From Paraburkholderia caribensis (lineage in GTDB: Bacteria; Pseudomonadota; Gammaproteobacteria; Burkholderiales; Burkholderiaceae): DNA of 64,000 nucleotides. Each line of letters begins with the position of its first letter. The stretch's first letter is position 1. Positions 44,359 through 52,375 of this stretch are shown here, piece by piece. The position numbers and the translations under genes were made by a program. The stretch lies in NCBI RefSeq assembly GCF_002902945.1, contig NZ_CP026102.1, positions 1,178,001 through 1,242,000 of the forward strand, in the 5' to 3' direction. The notes beneath the pieces were generated by a model that was given only the letters and a program-made list of their open reading frames with translations, was not told where the DNA came from and made no database searches.

Positions 44359-45199
44359 GGGTGTGGGTTTTGTGTGGGTTTTGGTTTTGTGTGGGCTTGA
44401 CTTGGCGCTGGCATCCGCGATGCGTTAGCGCGCTTCACGCGTTGCCCCTGTGCGGGGCGGCACCTACTTTTCTTTGCCGCCGCAAAGAAAAGTAGGCAAA
44501 AGAAAGCGGCTCACACCGCCAACATTTCTTCTTGCCTGAGGGCCCCCACAGGTTCTTACACTTCACACGGCAACCACGTGACCCACGTTCGTTGCCAACG
44601 CTCCGAATGAGCGCCTCACCCGCTTCACGCAACCGCATTTCAGCACGCCACGCCAGACAGTCCACCGCCGCCCAGGTGGCAAACTGTGTGTCGGCTTTCG
44701 CGCCATACGCGCATCACTCCGGACCGATAGGGCATGCGTTCCACGCGGTAAGAGCGCCACCCTATACGACGCGACAACCTACACACAGTTTGCCACCTGG
44801 GCGGCGCATACCATTCGCTGCCATTTGCACGAGTACGGGTAATTGAAGCAGGTGATGCGCTCATTTGAAGCGCTGGCAACGCACACGAACAAGGGCGTTG
44901 CCGTGCGAAGTGTGGGGACGTTGGGGGCCCCAGGACAAACGTCAAGAATTGGCGGTGTGAGCCGCTTTCTTTTGCCTACTTTTCTTTGCGGCGGCAAAGA
45001 AAAGTAGGTGCCGCCCCGCACAGGGGCAACGCGTGAAGCGCGCTAACGCATCGCGGATGCCAGCGCAAAGCCAAACCCACACAAAACCAAAACCCACACA
45101 AAACCCACACCCTCACCCCGACTCACGCCCAACCACCCGAAACCCAACATCAACGAACGCCCGCTCCAGCCCCCCATCCAACCGATCAAGCAGCGCCCG
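44272..45199. repeat. 0.93-kb imperfect palindrome joining lacI and wspR 3' ends
   Basis: The segment is symmetric about 44735/44736. Outer arms 44272-44522 and 44949-45199 are 251 bp long and differ at three positions without indels. Inner arms are homologous but diverged, except for a perfect 25-bp pair (44667-44691 and 44781-44805). Each outer arm carries a perfect 15-bp hairpin with stem CCTACTTTTCTTTGC and loop CGCC/GGCG (44463-44496 and 44975-45008) and a small GCCCC/GGGGC hairpin next to it. The arms include 87 bp of lacI coding sequence and 14 bp of wspR. Similar hairpin-rich intergenic repeats are, to my recollection, common in Paraburkholderia genomes. Open frames inside it are not considered genes. 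Confidence 0.95.
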
Positions 45200-46304
45200 A
45201 GCGCGTTTCACTCCGGCCGCTTTCCATCGCCGCCACGCGGTTCTTCCCATCGCGCTTCGCACGATAGAGCGCGAGATCGGCAGCTTCAATCAGCGCCGTC
45301 ATCTGCGCGTCCGGCGCGGGAACCTGCGTCGCGCAGCCGACGCTGATCGTCACGTATTGCCCCGACGGCGATCCCGCATGCGCAATGCGCAGCGCTTCCA
45401 CTTCGAGCCGGATCTTCTCGGCAAGCAGGCGCGTGCCGCCCGCCGACGTGCCCGGCAGCACGACCGCGAACTCCTCGCCGCCGAACCGCGCCGCGAGATC
45501 GCCGGGCCGCCCGAGGCAGCCCTCCACCGTCGACGCAATCTGCTTGAGCACTTCGTCGCCCGCGACGTGGCCGTAGGTGTCGTTGTACGGCTTGAAGTTG
45601 TCGACGTCGATCATCAGCATCGACACTTCCGTTTGCGCGCGCATGCCACGCCGCCATTCGGCGTTCAGATATTCGTCCAGATAACGGCGGTTCGACAGCC
45701 CCGTCAGCCCGTCCGATTGCGTCAGCTTGCGCAGTTCGAGATTCGCTTCCAGCAGTTGCTGCTGCGATTCGCGCAGCGCACGATACGCCTCGTCGCGCTG
45801 CAGCAGGTTCACATACGAGCGCGAGTGATAGCGGATGCGCGCGACCAGCTCCATCCGGTCGGGCAGCTTGACGAGATAGTCGTTCGCGCCCGCCGCGAAG
45901 GCCGCGCTCTTGATGGTCGGCTCTTCCTTGGTCGACAGCACGATGATGGGCACGTCGCGCAGCTTCGCGTTCGTGCGGTACGCCTTGACCAGCGTGAGCC
46001 CGTCGATGCCGGGCATCACGAGGTCCTGCAGGATCACCGTGGGGCGCGTGTGGGTGGCCGCATGGATGGCTTCGTCGGCGCTCGCGCAGTAGTGCAGGTC
46101 GATGCCGTCTTCATTCGCAAGCGCGCGCCGCACGGCTTCCGCGACGATCGCCTGGTCGTCGACCAGCAACACCATGATCGGCACGTCGGACAGCGCGGCC
46201 GTTTCCAGCGCGGCGCGCGCGGCTTCGAGCGCGGCATTCGCGCGGTCGGCCGACGTCGATGTGGAACCCCCCTGGTCCCGTGCCCCGATTTGATCGAAGT
46301 CCAT
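45186..46304 (-). CDS. wspR: Response regulator diguanylate cyclase WspR
   Basis: WspR makes c-di-GMP when phosphorylated by WspE. The 372-residue protein has a receiver domain (LLVDDQAIVAEAVRRAL, phospho-acceptor Asp in LQDLVMPGIDG, LSTKEEPTIKSAAFAAGAND). A linker helix follows, then a GGDEF domain with active site FGGEEF and an intact inhibitory RxxD (RPGD) nine residues earlier. ATG 46304 has AGGGG seven bases upstream and gives a length like Pseudomonas WspR; in-frame ATGs at 46334 and 46454 are alternatives. It is separated from wspF by 115 bases. Its last four codons and stop lie in the right arm of the palindrome. Confidence 0.95.
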   Translation of the reverse strand: MDFDQIGARDQGGSTSTSADRANAALEAARAALETAALSDVPIMVLLVDDQAIVAEAVRRALANEDGIDLHYCASADEAIHAATHTRPTVILQDLVMPGIDGLTLVKAYRTNAKLRDVPIIVLSTKEEPTIKSAAFAAGANDYLVKLPDRMELVARIRYHSRSYVNLLQRDEAYRALRESQQQLLEANLELRKLTQSDGLTGLSNRRYLDEYLNAEWRRGMRAQTEVSMLMIDVDNFKPYNDTYGHVAGDEVLKQIASTVEGCLGRPGDLAARFGGEEFAVVLPGTSAGGTRLLAEKIRLEVEALRIAHAGSPSGQYVTISVGCATQVPAPDAQMTALIEAADLALYRAKRDGKNRVAAMESGRSETRSGAA

Positions 46305-46419
46305 GTGCGTACCCCTGTCGGAAGTGCTGGTCATGCGTTGTCCCGGTGTTTCACTGCGTGCCGCTCCTGCATCGAATGCCTTGCTGCTGCTGTCTTTGCC
46401 CCTGCCGTCTCGCGCGAAG

Positions 46420-47424
46420 TCAGCCTCGCGCGAATGCCGCCAGCTGACCGGCAATGCCGCCCAGCGGCAGAATCCGGCGTGCCGCGCCCAGCGTCGCGGC
46501 CGCCTTCGGCATGCCGTAGACGGCGCACGTCGCTTCGTCCTGCGCGATCGTGTCGTAGCCTTTCGCGCGCATCGCCTTCAGCCCGATCGCGCCGTCGCGG
46601 CCCATGCCCGTCAACAGTACGCCGAGTGCCTCGCCGGGCCAATGCTCGACGACACTATGAAAGAACACGTCGACGGAAGGACGGTAGGGCATCTCGGCCG
46701 GCTCGCGAGTGTAGTGCAGCGCGCCGTTCTGTGTCAGCAGCATGTGATCGTTGGTCGCCGCGAGCAGCGCGACGCCTGCCGCCGGCAACTCGCCTTCGCG
46801 TGCGGTGCGCACCGGGATGGACGTCTGCCCGTCGAGCCATTGCGCCATGCCGTCGGCGAACACCTTGTCGACGTGCTGCACGATCACGATGGGCGCGGCG
46901 AAGTCCGCAGGCAGGCTGCCCAGCACGGTCGCGAGCGCGGCCGGCCCGCCCGCCGACGCGCCGATCGCCACCAGCCGCCGCGCATCGCGCGTGAGCGGCG
47001 CGATGGCCGTTTGCCGGGGCGCCCAGGGCTTGTCCATCAGCTGGCCGATCTGGTCGATCTTCTGCAGCATCAGCAGCGCCGACTCGCCGATGCCGCGCCC
47101 GCCGAGCGTCGGCGTATCGACGGCATCGAGCGCGCCCGCGCCCATCGCCTCATAGACGCGCCACGTGTTCGCGCCAACGCTGCTCGTCACGATCAGGATC
47201 GGGCAGGGCGTGCGCGCCATGATGCGGCGCGTTGCTTCCACGCCGTCCGTCTTCGGCATGATCAGGTCCATCAGCACGACGTCCGGCGTCTGCGCGGCGC
47301 AGAAATCGACGGCTTCCTCGCCATTGGCGGCGACCCACAGCACGCGATGCTCGGGGCGCAGCGCGATCACGCGGCGCAACGCTTCGACGGCGAGCGGCAG
47401 GTCGTTGGCGATGCCGATATTCAT
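46420..47424 (-). CDS. wspF: Chemotaxis-type methylesterase WspF
   Basis: WspF is the CheB-like methylesterase that removes methyl groups from WspA and keeps the pathway quiet. The 334-residue protein has a receiver domain (Asp in VVLMDLIMPKTDG), a linker, and a CheB catalytic domain. The triad Ser is in GASAGGPAAL, His in VQHVDKVF and Asp in GMGRDGAIG. It overlaps wspE by four bases. Loss of this gene in Pseudomonas locks the Wsp pathway on; here it is intact. Confidence 0.95.
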   Translation of the reverse strand: MNIGIANDLPLAVEALRRVIALRPEHRVLWVAANGEEAVDFCAAQTPDVVLMDLIMPKTDGVEATRRIMARTPCPILIVTSSVGANTWRVYEAMGAGALDAVDTPTLGGRGIGESALLMLQKIDQIGQLMDKPWAPRQTAIAPLTRDARRLVAIGASAGGPAALATVLGSLPADFAAPIVIVQHVDKVFADGMAQWLDGQTSIPVRTAREGELPAAGVALLAATNDHMLLTQNGALHYTREPAEMPYRPSVDVFFHSVVEHWPGEALGVLLTGMGRDGAIGLKAMRAKGYDTIAQDEATCAVYGMPKAAATLGAARRILPLGGIAGQLAAFARG

Positions 47425-49733
47425 GCTGATGCCTCTCCAATCAGGTCGCGTACCGCATCGAGCAAGGCTTCGTCATGGAAGCTGCCCTTCGCGAGATAGT
47501 AGTCCGCGCCGGCTTCGAGCCCGCGCCGGCGGTCCTCGTCGCGGTCCTTGTACGACACGATCATCACGGGCACGGACTTGAACAGCGGGTCGCGCTTGAT
47601 CAGCGTGACGAGCTCGATGCCGTCCATGCGCGGCATGTCGATATCGGTGACGACGAGATCGAATGTGCCGTCCGCCTGGTTATGCAGCGCGTTCCAGCCG
47701 TCCATCCCGTCGACGGCGACCGTCACCGCGTAGCCGCGTTTTTCCAGCAGCTTGCGTTCGAGTTCGCGCACCGTCAACGAATCTTCGACCACCAGCACAT
47801 GCTTGCGCTGGCGCGCGGCGACGTCGTGCGCGCGGCCGATCCGGTCGAGTTGGCCGCCGCGCACGAGCTTGTCGACCGAACGCAACAGGTCGTCGACGTC
47901 GACGATCAGCACGGCATCGCCGTTCTCCATCAGCGCACCCGCCGCGATGTCGCGGATCTTGCCCAGACGCGGGTCGAGCGGTTGCACGACGAGCATGCGC
48001 TCGCCGAGAAAGCGGTCGACGGCGACCCCATACGTCTCCCGTTCGTCGCCGATCACCACGACGGACACCGACTCGCGCGCCACGCCCGCCTGCGCGCCGA
48101 GCAGCTGATGCGCGGTGACGAGCCCGACGGGCTTGCCGTCGAACGCGAAGTGCTGCTGGCCTTCGAGCATGTCGATATCCGCGCGCGCGAGTTCGAGCGT
48201 GCGGCGCACATGCGCGAGCGGAAACGCGTAGGCCTCGCCGCCCACGTCGACGAGCAGGCTGCGCACCACGGAAAGCGTCAACGGCAACTGCATCACGAAG
48301 CGCGAGCCGCGGCCCGGCTCGTTGACGATGCGCACGGTGCCGCGCACGGCCTTGACCATTTCATGCACGGCGTCGAGGCCCACGCCACGGCCCGAGACGT
48401 CCGTGACCTGCTCGCGCATCGAAAAGCCCGGCAGCAGCAGGAAGTCGAGCAGTTCCTGTTCGGACAGGCGCGCGGCCGTGTCCGCATCGGCGAGCTTGCG
48501 GCGGATCACCGACGCACGCACGTTGTCGAGATCGATGCCCGCGCCGTCGTCGCTGACGCTGATCAGCAGCTTGCCCGCGCTGTGGCGCGCTTCGAGCGTC
48601 ACGTGCGCTTCGGCGGGCTTGCCGCGCGCGATGCGCGCGTCGGGTGACTCGATGCCGTGATCGAGCGCGTTGCGCAACAGATGGCCGAGCGGCGCGTCGA
48701 GCATGTCGAGAATGTCGCGGTCCACCTGCGTCGACGTGCCGACGATCTCGAACTTCACACGCTTGCCGAGCGAGCGCGCCAGATCGCGCACGACGCGCGG
48801 GTAGGCGTGCGTCGCGTCGCCGAACGGTCGCATCCGGCACTGCAGCGCTTCGTCGTACAGCAGTTGCGCGAGATTCGCGCTGCTGCGGTCGAAGCGGTCA
48901 AGTTCGTCGAGACGCGCGCCGAGCGTGTGCTGCATGCTGTTGAGCGAGGTGCGCACGTCGGCGAGCGCCGCGAGCGCGGCATCGTCGAGATGCTCGGCGA
49001 GGGTGTCGTAGAGCGCGTCGAGCGCGCGTGAGGTTTCGCGCTGCGTGCGCTTGAGGCGCAGCATCGAGGTCGCGAACGGCTTGAGCCAGCGCGATTCGAC
49101 GAGCACTTCGCCCGACAGGCTCAACACGCGGTCGAGATTCGCGGCGCGCACGCGCAGCATGCGGTCCGGGGTGCGAGCCGAGGCATGGGTGTCTTGCTGC
49201 GCGGGGGCGTCGGACGGGACAGTGGGGTCGGCTTCAGGCGTTTCCTGCCGTTGCGCGAGCGCTTCGGCCTGCAACTGCGCCTGGAGTTGCGTGTACACGT
49301 CGACGTCCGGCGCGGGTTGCGGCCCGTCACCGTTGGCCGTTTCGTGCGCGGCGCTTTCGGGCGACGCCATCCGCGCCACGAACCCGTCGATATCGGCGCG
49401 CGTGACTGGCGCGTCCGGCTTCGCTTCGCCCACGCGCAAAAGCATATCGACGCCGCGCAGCAGCACGTCGATATGCGCGGGCGTCAGTTGCAGTTCACCG
49501 CGTTGCGCGCCGACGAAGCACTCTTCCATCACATGCGCGATATCGACGCCGTCCTGCAAGCCGATGATGCGCGCCGCGCCCTTGAGCGAATGCGCGGCGC
49601 GCATGCAGGCTTCGAGCGCGGCAGCGTCGGCGGGGCGATGTTCGAGCGCGAGCAACCCGTCGGACAGCACGCGCGTCTGCGCGGCGGCTTCCTCGCGGAA
49701 CAGTTCGAGCAGCGACTGATCGTCGTCGGTCAT
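47421..49733 (-). CDS. wspE: Hybrid CheA-type histidine kinase WspE
   Basis: The 770-residue kinase phosphorylates WspR and WspF. Its order is an HPt domain (phospho-His in AAHSLKGAARII, about residue 48), a dimerisation and ATPase region (GHLLRNALDHGIE, SDDGAGIDLDN and SGRGVGLDAV), a CheW-like domain, and a C-terminal receiver (Asp in VVTDIDMPRMDG). ATG 49733 overlaps the wspD stop by four bases, and upstream codons are not family-like. This domain layout is typical of WspE. Confidence 0.95.
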   Translation of the reverse strand: MTDDDQSLLELFREEAAAQTRVLSDGLLALEHRPADAAALEACMRAAHSLKGAARIIGLQDGVDIAHVMEECFVGAQRGELQLTPAHIDVLLRGVDMLLRVGEAKPDAPVTRADIDGFVARMASPESAAHETANGDGPQPAPDVDVYTQLQAQLQAEALAQRQETPEADPTVPSDAPAQQDTHASARTPDRMLRVRAANLDRVLSLSGEVLVESRWLKPFATSMLRLKRTQRETSRALDALYDTLAEHLDDAALAALADVRTSLNSMQHTLGARLDELDRFDRSSANLAQLLYDEALQCRMRPFGDATHAYPRVVRDLARSLGKRVKFEIVGTSTQVDRDILDMLDAPLGHLLRNALDHGIESPDARIARGKPAEAHVTLEARHSAGKLLISVSDDGAGIDLDNVRASVIRRKLADADTAARLSEQELLDFLLLPGFSMREQVTDVSGRGVGLDAVHEMVKAVRGTVRIVNEPGRGSRFVMQLPLTLSVVRSLLVDVGGEAYAFPLAHVRRTLELARADIDMLEGQQHFAFDGKPVGLVTAHQLLGAQAGVARESVSVVVIGDERETYGVAVDRFLGERMLVVQPLDPRLGKIRDIAAGALMENGDAVLIVDVDDLLRSVDKLVRGGQLDRIGRAHDVAARQRKHVLVVEDSLTVRELERKLLEKRGYAVTVAVDGMDGWNALHNQADGTFDLVVTDIDMPRMDGIELVTLIKRDPLFKSVPVMIVSYKDRDEDRRRGLEAGADYYLAKGSFHDEALLDAVRDLIGEASA

Positions 49734-50440
49734 CGCAGGCTCCGGGCAATCGAGTCGAACAGCCGCGCCGGCTCGATCAGCCCGACGGTTGCGCCGCGCC
49801 ACGCGAGCACGCCTCGCGCGTGCGACGCGGTGGCATGCGCGAGCGTCGCGGGCACGGGCAGCAGTTCAGCGTCCGCATAACGGATCACACCTTCGACTTC
49901 GTCGACGGGCAAGGCAACGGGCGGTGCACCGGGCTCGCTGTCTTGCGCCGCGACCAGCATCCGCGCGTAGCCGTTGCGCGCGGCCTGCTTCGTGTCGGCG
50001 GCGCGGTCCATGTTCAGCAACTCGCCGAGCGAGACGGCCACGGTCAGTGCGCCGCGCACGTTGACGACGCCGAGCACGGCGCGCGAACGTTGATGCGGCA
50101 GCGAATGGATCGCGCGGATATCGTCGATCTCGCGCAGCACGCGCGTCGGCAGCGCGAGCCACTCGCCCGCGACGCGAAAGGCGAGGGCGGATTGCGTCTG
50201 CGCGGATGCTTCACGCGCTGCCGCTCGGGGTGCGCTCGATTCCGCACGCACAACGAGGTCCGCGTCGCTCAACGGCCGGTCGAGCAACCGTGCCGCGCTT
50301 TGCGCGAAGACCGGGCAGTTCAGGCAGCGAAAATGGTCGGCGAGGCGCGGGCAGGTGTTGTCGCCACGCGTGCCAATGCGGTTCCAGCAGTCGTCGACGC
50401 GCACGGCCGCGCTCGAATGATCAGGAGCGTCGTGCAGCAT
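49730..50440 (-). CDS. wspD: CheW-like adaptor WspD
   Basis: The 236-residue protein couples WspE to WspA. The N-terminus carries the cysteine-rich segment characteristic of WspD (DDCWNRIGTRGDNTCPRL and FRCLNCPVF), which could bind metal. A CheW SH3-like domain follows (FRVAGEWLALPTRVLREIDD, VLGVVNVRGALTVAVSLGEL). It overlaps wspC by 20 bases and wspE by four. Confidence 0.94.
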   Translation of the reverse strand: MLHDAPDHSSAAVRVDDCWNRIGTRGDNTCPRLADHFRCLNCPVFAQSAARLLDRPLSDADLVVRAESSAPRAAAREASAQTQSALAFRVAGEWLALPTRVLREIDDIRAIHSLPHQRSRAVLGVVNVRGALTVAVSLGELLNMDRAADTKQAARNGYARMLVAAQDSEPGAPPVALPVDEVEGVIRYADAELLPVPATLAHATASHARGVLAWRGATVGLIEPARLFDSIARSLR

Positions 50441-51848
50441 GGAGTCCTCGTGAACGTTGCGCGTCGTCGGTTGATGATTGTGTCGATTGAGCCGCGCGCG
50501 CAGCCGAGCGTTGCGCGCGCTGCATCAGATTCTGCGCGCCTGCCCGATCGCCGCCGATGTCGAGCAATGCGGCCAGATGCGTGAGCGCTTCGTAATGCGC
50601 GGGCTCCAGATAGAGCGCCTTGCGATAGAAGTCGGCGGCATCGGCGCTGCGGCCGCGCGCATCGGCGATCAGGCCGAGCAGGTAGAACGCGTCGACATTC
50701 GGGCCATGCGCGATCGCGTGCTGATGCGCGAGGCGCTCGGCTTCGTCGAAGTCGCCCGCGTCGGCGTGACGGCGCGCCGCAGCCAGCAATGGTTCCGCAG
50801 CGGCGGGCGGGGTCGACGCGGGCGGCAATGTTCGCACGCTCTGTTGCGCGCGCGCGGGCGGCGGCGCGAGGGCGCGGCTCGCAAGCGGCGGTTTTGCGGG
50901 CGCGCGCGTTGCCGCCGTGAACGCGGGCGTACGCGTGGCTTGCGCCGTCAGGTTTGCCGCGCTCATGGCAAGCGGTTTGGCCGCGCGCGCCGCATTCGTT
51001 TCTTCGGGCGTGCTGCGCCGGAACGCAAACGCGAGCGGAATGCGCGCGGAGCTCATCGCGTGCCGCATCATCAGGCCGGTTTCGGCAGGGCCGACGAAGA
51101 TCGTGCCGCCGCTGGCGAGATTCGCGTCGAGCACGCGGATGGCGCGGTCCTGCGCTTCGCGGTCGAAATAGATCAGCACGTTGCGGCAGAAAATAAAGTC
51201 GTACGGCGCCTGCGCGCCCGCCTGCAAGTCGAACAGGTTGGCGTGCGAGAACCGCACCGTGTCGCGCACGCGCTCGCTCAGCTGCCAGCCGTCGTCGAGC
51301 GCCGTGAAATGCCGGTCGCGAAACGCGAGCGGATGGCCGCGAAACGAATTGCGCCCGTAGCGGCCCGCGCGCGCATGCTCGATCACGCGGGCGCTGATAT
51401 CGAAGGCATCGACGGCGAAGCGGTTTTCGCCGATGCCCTCGTCGAGCAGCGTCATCGCAATGGTGTAGGGCTCCTCGCCCGTCGAGCAAGGCAGGCTCAG
51501 CACGCGCAGCACGTGCATCGGATCGCGCACGAGCCGCTCGTTCGCGAGCCGCGCGAGTGCCACGTACGCCTCGCGATCGCGGTAGAACCACGTTTCGGGC
51601 ACGACGAGCGCCTCGATCAGCGCCTGCCGTTCGTCGCGCGACACGTTCAATTGCTGCCAGTACGCTTCGATCTCGGCGGGATCGATGGCGACGCTCGTGT
51701 CGTGCGCGGCGAGGCCAAGGCGCGTCACGCGCACGCGTTCGAGCACCGCGCGCTCCAGCGCGTTGATGCCCAGCGACGACGCGTCGATCCCCGTCTCCCG
51801 CAGGAGCCAGGTTTCGAAGCGCGGCACGATGGCGTTCGCGGCGTTCAT
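50421..51848 (-). CDS. wspC: CheR-type methyltransferase with TPR, WspC
   Basis: WspC methylates WspA using SAM. The 475-residue protein has the CheR N-terminal helical domain and the catalytic fold (WFYRDREAYVALARLA, LSLPCSTGEEPYTIAM and IFCRNVLIYFD). A Pro/Ala-rich linker of about 90 residues follows, then TPR repeats (AFYLLGLIADARGRSADAAD, YRKALYLEPAHYEALTHLA). ATG 51848 overlaps the wspB stop by four bases. The linker is likely flexible and low in conservation. Confidence 0.94.
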   Translation of the reverse strand: MNAANAIVPRFETWLLRETGIDASSLGINALERAVLERVRVTRLGLAAHDTSVAIDPAEIEAYWQQLNVSRDERQALIEALVVPETWFYRDREAYVALARLANERLVRDPMHVLRVLSLPCSTGEEPYTIAMTLLDEGIGENRFAVDAFDISARVIEHARAGRYGRNSFRGHPLAFRDRHFTALDDGWQLSERVRDTVRFSHANLFDLQAGAQAPYDFIFCRNVLIYFDREAQDRAIRVLDANLASGGTIFVGPAETGLMMRHAMSSARIPLAFAFRRSTPEETNAARAAKPLAMSAANLTAQATRTPAFTAATRAPAKPPLASRALAPPPARAQQSVRTLPPASTPPAAAEPLLAAARRHADAGDFDEAERLAHQHAIAHGPNVDAFYLLGLIADARGRSADAADFYRKALYLEPAHYEALTHLAALLDIGGDRAGAQNLMQRAQRSAARAAQSTQSSTDDAQRSRGLHAARRS

Positions 51849-52339
51849 CGCTTGTGAGGTTCGGGTTGCGGGAAGAGCAGCGCTTTCACGTCGTCGTCGA
51901 GCATCCGCTGCACGTCGATCCATTGGATCAGGCCGGACTCGTCGCTCGCGACGGGACCGAGCCAGCGCGCATGCGGCGTCGCGATGCCGCTGTGGGCGAA
52001 GTGCCCGCGTTCGATCCGGCGCGTCTGCGTCGCGCGTTCGACGATCAGGCCGAGCAGCCGCGGGGGCGAGTCCGCGTCGCCGGGTTCAAGGGTGTGGCGC
52101 GTGTCACGATAGTGGACGAACACGAGCCGGGTGGAGCGCCAGTACTGCGACGCCCGGCCAAGCGCGAGTTGCGCGAGATCGATCACGGGCACGGGTTCGC
52201 CGTGCCGCTCGATCACGCCTGCGACCCACGCGGGCGCGCCGGGAATCGCCTTGGTGGCCGTCAGCGTCTGCACTTCGACGATGTCGGCGGCATCGAGCGC
52301 ATAGCGGTCGCGGTCGAGTTCAAACAGAAGGAAGAGCAT
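51845..52339 (-). CDS. wspB: CheW-like adaptor WspB
   Basis: The 164-residue CheW-domain scaffold has FLLFELDRDRYALDAADIVE and PAWVAGVIERHGEPVPVIDL, followed by a short tail (MLDDDVKALLFPQ). WspB is the first of two CheW proteins of the complex and links WspA to WspE. It starts 36 bases after the wspA stop. Confidence 0.94.
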   Translation of the reverse strand: MLFLLFELDRDRYALDAADIVEVQTLTATKAIPGAPAWVAGVIERHGEPVPVIDLAQLALGRASQYWRSTRLVFVHYRDTRHTLEPGDADSPPRLLGLIVERATQTRRIERGHFAHSGIATPHARWLGPVASDESGLIQWIDVQRMLDDDVKALLFPQPEPHKR

Positions 52340-52375
52340 CGCTGTGTCAGTCCCCGTCGCGTGCGCGCATCGGCA

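Noticed and set aside
44463..44496. Palindrome hairpin as an ordinary rho-independent terminator of lacI
   Set aside because: The stem is strong, but purine-rich sequence follows rather than a T run, on both strands and in both copies.
45033..46994. A 653-codon rightward open frame starting in the palindrome and running antisense to wspR and wspF
   Set aside because: Its first part is translated repeat DNA with Lys/Pro/Thr-rich low complexity and the rest is antisense to real genes.
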